DNA of 64,000 nt from Oidiodendron maius Zn (lineage: Eukaryota; Ascomycota; Leotiomycetes; Myxotrichaceae): assembly GCA_000827325.1 (NCBI GenBank), contig KN832871.1:1550001-1614000 (forward strand), read 5' to 3'. Below, in pieces: positions 57,724 through 64,000 of this stretch. Under the pieces are notes generated by a model. That model worked only from the letters and a program-made list of their open reading frames with translations, was not told where the DNA came from and ran no database searches. Position numbers and translations under genes: made by a program. The first letter of the stretch is position 1, and every line of letters starts with the position of its first letter.

Positions 57724-59816
57724 ATGCGACTCTTTTCCAAGGCCGATAAGAACCCTAAGACGCCCAGCAGTGACAAAGACAAATCGTCCAGAAACCGCGA
57801 CAGCGCCTCGCCCGCCCCGTCACGCTCCTCTGCCCGCAAGAAATCCACCTCCTCCGAGTCGAGCAGACCTGCCGACAAGAGCCTGAACACCAGCAGCAGT
57901 CCCCAGAAGCCAGAGCAAGGGTCACCACGTAGCAGTGGCCGCAGGTTCCCCAAGTCCAGCTCTTCTCGCCGCGCCGAGGACCCCGACACTCACCCGCTGA
58001 ACCTCCCTCTCGACCAGCTCCAGAAGAGACTCTCAGCACTCTCCGCACTCTCCGCCATGCCTGACGCCATGGATGTCGACACCGAGACCCCAAGCAGCAT
58101 GCCGGGTGCCTTCGAGATACCCAAGGCGAATGGGGCTAACGGCACGGACGTCGATGGCGATGCCGAAGCACCAGAGCCTCCTCCACACAAGTCCAACCCC
58201 GCGAGTCCTGTCCAGGACGCCCCTCCTACGCCGGAGCAGGCCGAGGCTTTCAAAACTTTGGGGAATAAGTATTACAAAGCGAAGGAGTACAAGAAGGCCA
58301 TCGAAGAGTACACAAAAGGTATATAACCAGAATCCGAAGGCTGTGGCGAGTGCTAACCTTTCTTCTCCAAAGCCGTCGAGGCACAACCGTCATCCGCCAC
58401 GTACCTGAGCAATCGTGCAGCGGCATACATATCTGCTGGGCTGTACATCAATGCATTAGACGATTGCACTCGAGCTGACGAGTTAGATCCCAATAATGAA
58501 AAAATCCTGCTGCGGCTTGCACGCATTTACACCAATCTAGGCCGGGCACAGGAGGCTCTGGATACGTATGACCGCATTCAGCCGCCGCCGTCAGCAAAAG
58601 ATACCGCTCCTGCAAAGGCTATGTTGCAGCATATCTCAGTTGCCGAAGACGCCTTGAAAAACGGGACAACCGGATCTATGGCACTACATGCGCTGGACCA
58701 GGCAGATAAACTGCTTGGGCTTGGTGCACCCAAGCCGAGAAAGTGGCAGCTAATGAGGGGAGAGGCTTATTTGAAGATGGGTAATGTTAATGCTCTAGGA
58801 GACGCACAGAATGTAGCCATGTCCCTGCTGCGAAATAATAGCCAGGATCCCGAAGCACTGGTACTACGGGGCAGAGCTTTATACTCCCAAGGAGACAACG
58901 AAAAGGCCATCCAACATTTTCGCCAAGCAGTTAACTGTGATCCCGACTATCGAGATGCGGTCAAATACCTGCGGATGGTTCAGAAACTGGACCGGATGAA
59001 GGCAGATGGCAATACTGAATATAAAGCGGGACACTGGGACGCAGCGATCGAGAAGTATACGGAAGCCCTCGAGGTTGACCCCTTGAACAGGGGCACAAAC
59101 TCGAAGCTTCTGCAGAATCGTGCTTTGTGCCGGGTTCAGTTAAAGGATTATAAAGGTGCCATCTCTGACTGCGAACGAGCACTGTCCCTCGATCCCACAT
59201 ATACCAAGGCCAAGAAGACCAAAGCATCTGCACTGGGCCAATCTGGCAAGTGGGAAGAGGCCGTTCGCGAGTTCAAGGAACTCCAGGAGCAAGAGCCGCA
59301 GGATGCTGGTATAGCCAAACAACTTCGAAATGCAGAGCTGGAGCTGAAGAAGAGTAAGAGGAAGGATTACTACAAGATTCTAGGCGTAGAGAAAGATGCA
59401 GACGAGAACCAGATTAAGAAGGCGTACCGAAAAGCGGCTATTGTTCACCATCCAGATAAGAACCCTGACGACGAGGACGCTGAAGAGCGATTTAAGGATA
59501 TTGGAGAGGCCTACGAGTGCTTGAGTGATCCTCAGTAAGATTGCCTCAATTTCCCTGTTGGCATATTTACTAATATGAATCTAGGAAACGTGCACGCTAC
59601 GACAGTGGCGAAGACCTAATGGACCCTATGGAAGGGTTCGGTGGAGGTGGAATGGGTGGTGGTATGCAAATCGACCCCGAGATCCTCATGCAGATGTTCG
59701 GTGCCCAGATGGGAGGTGGCGGCAGAGGCGGAGGGGGTTTTCACAGCTTCGGGGGCGGCATGCCAGGCGGCCGGCGAGGAGCTGCACAGGGATTTCCGGG
59801 AGGCTTCCAGTTTTGA
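57724..59816 (+). CDS. TPR and J-domain co-chaperone (DNAJC7-like), 662 aa, 3 exons
   Basis: Exons 57724-58318, 58373-59534 and 59585-59816 give 662 aa. After about 165 disordered Ser/Lys/Pro-rich residues come tandem tetratricopeptide repeats ([20 protein letters not shown] and following; a second block begins [20 protein letters not shown]). The J-domain follows ([20 protein letters not shown]) with the HPD motif in [10 protein letters not shown] that triggers Hsp70 ATPase. A Gly/Met-rich tail ([20 protein letters not shown]) resembles type II J-proteins. The architecture is that of DNAJC7/TPR2, which passes clients between Hsp90 and Hsp70 in the cytosol. The frame after the TGA stays open for 87 codons. 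Confidence 0.92.
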
Positions 59817-60693
59817 CATGATGAGGAGACGCACGGAACCTGGCAGCAGTCCCGGGATGGCGAGCCCCCAAAAGATGCCTATTCAAGAGACAAGTTGCGG
59901 GTAGAAGAAAGCGCCATGGATGAACAGGTGAGATGGCTTCGTAGACTGGGACTGGGGCTATTGCTTGCTGGCGTCTTCATCCCTTTTGATCTCTTGGTAA
60001 TCTCGGCCGCTATTGGTACGGGAGTGTACATTTGCATACGATTTGTGCTATACCTACGACAGAAGGTGAGCGCTTCATAGACTTACAGGATAGACTCTCA
60101 TTGCAGGCGTTGAGTCCTTCAACTGCATCCCTCTAGCGGATATGTTGTGCATTACATAAAACAGACAGAAATAAAACAGATCATTATAATGCTCCGAAAC
60201 CTGATACAGAAGCGTAAGTGAATTATAGTATGGCGGCAAGGAGTAAATAAATCTCAATGTTGGACACGCGACTGGCATGACAATGAGCACGTGAGGTCCA
60301 CTTTTTCGTAGCTGTGGTCAAGGCTGAAGGCATTTCTTTCAGTACGTCGTGCCTGGTGGGGTCAATCTTGGGCATGAGAAATCTAGAAATCCGCAGCAGC
60401 CGCCCGACCTCCCCCACCCCCAAGAGCTTCACACACGCTGCCAGTTGTCTGGCATCTATTGTGTAAAGCAAAGTCAAAATCCGAGATTTATCGAGCAATC
60501 CTCCTATCGCTACCTATACGGTGCAAAGCTCACCGCCGTAAGAGTTCTCGTCACCGACAGATATGACCCGGTAGCAGTCGCCCAAAGCATGATTGAGATA
60601 GCGTATCAACTGCTGCCAAGACCATAGCAGTGAAAACAAAAGGAGCAACAGACACGGCCCAGCTGGCAGCATAGCTCAGAGGCCAGGCCAGTC
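59817..60693. other. Region between DnaJ and LOS1
   Basis: 877 bp holding the in-frame open stretch and small membrane ORF described separately (to 60080), the DnaJ 3' UTR, and the LOS1 promoter. No other gene is supported. Confidence 0.4.
59916..60080 (+). CDS. Candidate 54-aa membrane protein, or C-terminal extension of the DnaJ protein
   Basis: From the ATG at 59916 the frame encodes 54 residues with two hydrophobic segments (LGLGLLLAGVFIPFDLLVIS and AAIGTGVYICIRFVLYL), beginning MDEQVRWLRRLG. The same frame is open right back to the DnaJ stop codon (59814-59816) and reads plausibly there (DGEPPKDAYSRDKLRVEESA). It could be a separate small gene, an alternatively spliced last exon, or a stop-codon readthrough tail that would anchor the co-chaperone to a membrane. 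Coding appearance is good but the mode of expression is unknown. Confidence 0.45.
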   Translation: MDEQVRWLRRLGLGLLLAGVFIPFDLLVISAAIGTGVYICIRFVLYLRQKVSAS

Positions 60694-63600
60694 ATGGACG
60701 TCCAGGTGCGATATCCCCTTCGATACCGCTACTGGTTCTGCTGTTTGCTTTGAGCCTTCTTCTGAGCACTCACTAATCATCCTCCTCGTGACAGGTTGAC
60801 AATGCCATTCAAATTGCGTGGGATCCAACCTCTGACCAAGGTCTGAAAACACAAGCATTCAATTTTCTAAACCAGCTTCGCTCAGACACAGCTGGTCGGG
60901 AAGCTTGCCTAACCCTATTCACACGAATCCCCAAGACGTCCGAGGTTGTCCGCCTAGTCTCATTAGACGTGGTCAATAATGCGATTCAGACGCAGCAACT
61001 CGATGCCCAAACCCTAAGCCATATCAAAGATACTCTTCTGGACTATGCTCGGCGGACCTACGGCTCTGGCGATCAACATCTGGTCGACCCATCCAGTCTC
61101 CAGAACAAGCTCACGCAGACGTTGACATTCCTCTTCATTGCATTGTACAAACATGGCTGGGAGAACTTTTTTGATGACTTTTCGGGCCTGACCAGATATC
61201 AAAATAACGGACCGAGGGATAATCTTACCGGGATTGTGCTATACCTCCGGATTCTCGGTTCTATTCATGATGAAATCGCCGATGTTATAGTGGCAAGACC
61301 ACCTGCGGAAGTTAAGCGGAATACCGAGCTGAAGGATATCCTACGGGCTCGAGATGTTCAGAAAGTGGCCGCCTTTTGGCAGGATGTCCTCGCACAGTGG
61401 AGTGATCGGAATGACGCTGTTGTGGAGATGACACTGAAGGTTATTGGTAAATGGGTGAGTTGGATTGACATATCTCTGATTGTGAATCAAGATATTCTCA
61501 ACCTGCTCTTCCCCCTTGTTGGCCGCACGAATGCTACAAGTGGCGAGGATAAGGTCAGGGATGCAGCTATTGACACTTTCACCGAGATTGTTGCGAAAAA
61601 GATGAAGGCGGTAGATAAGATGGGTATGATTGCCTTCTTGAATCTGGGCGAAGTTATATCTCAACTCATTGCGAGTCCTGCATTGAGCGATCTAAGGACA
61701 ACCTCTAGCTACGATACTGATCTAGCAGAAGCGGTTGCAAAGCTCGTCAACAACGTGGTCTCAGACATCGTAAGAGTGCTTGAGGACAGTCAGGTAGAAA
61801 CTGAGACCAGAGGCCAGGCAGAGCAATTGCTGCAAACGTTCCTACCTCATCTACTTCGTTTCTTTTCCGACGAATATGACGAGATTTGCTCCACCGTCAT
61901 TCCGTCCCTATCAGATCTTCTTACCTTCTTACGCAAAGCAAAGCCCCTCCCCCCGGCATATTCAGCCATGCTGTCGCCAATTCTCAATGCCATAGTCCGA
62001 AAAATGAGGTATGATGAGACGTCTTCGTGGGGTAACGAGGATGAACAGACAGACGAAGCAGAATTCCAGGAACTACGGAAGCGACTGCAGGTACTTCAGA
62101 AGAGCGTAGCTGCTGTCGACCAGGACCTTTACGTTGATATTCTAAGCAACGTGGTTGGTAATACATTTCAGACATTGGATCAGCTTGGTAGCCAGATGGA
62201 TTGGCGTGATCTTGATCTAGCCCTGCACGAAATGTATCTCTTTGGAGAACTCACTGTTCCGAATGGCGGCTTGCAGTCGAAAAGCCAACCGTCTGGCGTG
62301 GCAGCAGAGCGACAAATCATTATGATGTCCAAGATGGTGGAATCTGGTAAGTTGTGAAGCTATTTTCTACAGATGGATAACTAACTAGTGATTGCAAGGA
62401 ATTGCATCTTTTGCTCACCCTGCTATCCAACTTCAGTATATGGAAATATGTGTCCGATACTGCTCTTTTTTCGAGAATCGAACAAGATATATACCACAAG
62501 TTCTGGAACAATTTGTGCGCCTTGTCCACCACGATCATATTAGAGTCCGCATACGTTCGTGGTATCTATTCCACCGCTTCGTGAAGCATTTGAGGGCACA
62601 CGTAGGAAATATTGCGGAGACAGTGATCCAGTCAATTAGCGATCTTCTCCCCATTAAGGCTGAAGTCCCTGAAGACTCTGCAGACGACGATATGTCTTCC
62701 GATCAAAGTGACCACTCTGCTGATGCTACCTTCAATTCTCAGCTTTATCTTTTCGAAGCGATTGGGTGCATCTCATCTGCTTCAACTACTCCTGTAGAGA
62801 AGCAGATTATGTACGCGCGAACTATTATGGAGCCATTGTTCTCTGAGATAGAGCGTAATTTGGAGCCAGCCAAAGCAGGTGATGCTCTGGCTACGTTGCA
62901 AATCCAGCATGTTATTATGGCTCTGGGCACGTTAGGTCACGGGTTCTCCGACTGGACGCCAGGCAATGTTGCAACAGCCGACCAAGCCCCAAAGAAAGAG
63001 ATTACCGGTGAGTTCAGTAGAGCGGCAGAGGCAATATTAATTGCACTTGAGGCTCTGAGATCTTCTTTCGAGATTCGAACAGTTGCAAGAGCTTCCTTCT
63101 CGAGACTTATGGGAGTTATGGGAATAGGAATGCTCCCTCTGCTCCCACGATGGATTGATGGGCTTCTTTCGCAAAGCTCTTCTAAAGACGAGATGGCAAT
63201 GTTCCTACGCTTATTGGATCAAGTGGTCTTTGGCTTCAAGAAGGAGATATACGCCGTCCTTGACTCCTTACTCACACCACTCCTCCAGCGAGTCTTTGCA
63301 GGCTTGGCAGAGCCAATTACCGGCACCGACGACGAGATACAGCTTGCGGAGCTACGCCGAGAATACTTAACATTCGTGCAAATCATTCTGAATAACGACC
63401 TTGGTGCAGTGCTAGTCAGTGATGCGAATCAGAACTTTTTCGAGCCTCTGATAATATCGGTTACAACCTTGGCCAACACTGTTACCAGCGGGACAGGCAA
63501 CCTTGCTGCAAGTCGATTGGCATTCTCCGTCATAACTCGCATGGCAGATCTCTGGGGGGGACCAAATATCGCGACTCTCGGGGCTCCACCTACATCTCCG

Positions 63601-63921
63601 TCCCTTCCCCCATCCCCCGCATTTCCTGGATTCGACCGCTTTCTCATCGAGAGATTCCACCCAATCTGCTGGGAAGTGCTCCGAGAACCTCAATTTCAGC
63701 CCTCTACCGATGCCCAAGCTAAGCAAGTGCTGAACGAAGTGGCCGGACTTGAACAGACCATCTACATAAAGACAGGTGATATGTTCCTGCAGCACCTCCA
63801 GAGCTCATTCTTCCCATCCCTAGGAATTGATGGGACGGAATTCATAAAGCACATGACTACCTCCACGGATAGAAAAGGCTTGTCGGTGTATCTGCAAAGC
63901 TTCTTGCGGCAGAGAGGATGA
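60694..63921 (+). CDS. LOS1: Exportin-T / tRNA exporter Los1, 1028 aa, 3 exons
   Basis: Exons 60694-60705 (12 nt, MDVQ), 60795-62346 and 62399-63921 give 1028 aa, the size of fungal Los1. The N-terminal importin-beta-like region (QVDNAIQIAWDPTSDQGLKT, LLDYARRTYG) and the exportin Xpo1-type block (FLFIALYKHGWENFFDDFSG) identify the exportin-T branch of karyopherins; the rest is helical HEAT-like repeats with an acidic loop near ADDDMSSDQSDHSAD. Los1 with Ran-GTP carries tRNA out of the nucleus and, in yeast, links tRNA export to nutrient signalling. The tiny first exon is supported by the phase and by continuity of the conserved start. The stop codon lies 79 bp before the window end. Confidence 0.95.
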
Positions 63922-64000
63922 GGACGATTATGCTGGATGGATAAGAGTGGCAGTGGGACTTGGATGCATTTGTGAGGCGTTTGATGGTGCTCGATACCAG
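63922..64000 (+). other. LOS1 3' region to window end
   Basis: 79 bp of 3' UTR-type sequence; nothing further is visible. Confidence 0.4.

Overview
This is a window of a filamentous ascomycete nuclear genome (Pezizomycotina; gene content such as palB, a bimB-type separase and a Rua1_C-domain protein fits Eurotiomycetes, but species cannot be fixed from sequence alone). The evidence is short 46-80 nt GT-AG introns with CTAAC/CTGAC-like branch points, fungal-specific families, no bacterial operon structure, and roughly even base composition with one AT-rich, decayed stretch. I resolved 25 multi- or single-exon protein genes whose exon lengths and phases close exactly, plus a few doubtful coding remnants.

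Layout: 0.4-2.1 kb C2H2 zinc-finger factor (+); 2.6-5.4 palB/RIM13 calpain-like protease (-); 6.0-7.2 peroxisomal-type adenine nucleotide carrier (+); 7.9-8.4 ribosomal protein eL29 (+), a four-exon gene invisible to plain ORF finding; 9.8-11.8 VTS1 SAM-domain RNA-binding protein (+); 12.2-13.5 LEU2 3-isopropylmalate dehydrogenase (-) with a Leu3-type CCG-N4-CGG site; 14.3-16.6 PHD-finger protein (-); 18.1-20.1 Rua1_C-domain protein (-); 22.3-22.7 a doubtful DRF-repeat gene (+); 23.1-25.1 MFS transporter (-); 25.7-27.5 DML1/misato (-); 28.9-30.4 class III aminotransferase (-) divergent from 31.95-32.5 RidA (+); 32.7-33.2 Mediator subunit MED10 (-); 33.8-35.8 disordered protein with a NuSAP-like motif (-); 37.7-39.0 bZIP factor (+); 40.2-41.5 Stm1-like RGG protein (+).

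41.5-43.9 kb is a small accessory island: AT-rich, a start-less cysteine-rich gene, a fossil retroelement protease fragment, and a 231-bp MITE-like element with about 40-bp inverted ends sitting inside that fossil. Housekeeping content then resumes: 43.9-45.8 D-xylulose kinase (-), 46.3-47.8 cation diffusion facilitator (-), 48.1-49.3 SIRT4-like sirtuin (+), 49.5-50.2 mitochondrial membrane protein (-), 50.5-56.9 separase (+, 2112 aa), 57.7-59.8 TPR-DnaJ co-chaperone (+) followed by an in-frame hydrophobic open stretch, and 60.7-63.9 exportin-T/LOS1 (+).

Functional themes are ordinary core cell biology: ambient-pH signalling (palB), leucine synthesis, tRNA export and translation (LOS1, eL29, Stm1), chromosome segregation (separase, NuSAP-like), mitochondrial inheritance and metabolism (DML1, sirtuin, carrier). 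Points that stand out are a GC-AG intron in palB, a 54-nt translatable intron in VTS1, an overlapping upstream ORF ending TGATG in the sirtuin, the in-frame extension after the DnaJ stop, the DRF-repeat remnant, and the nested mobile-element island.
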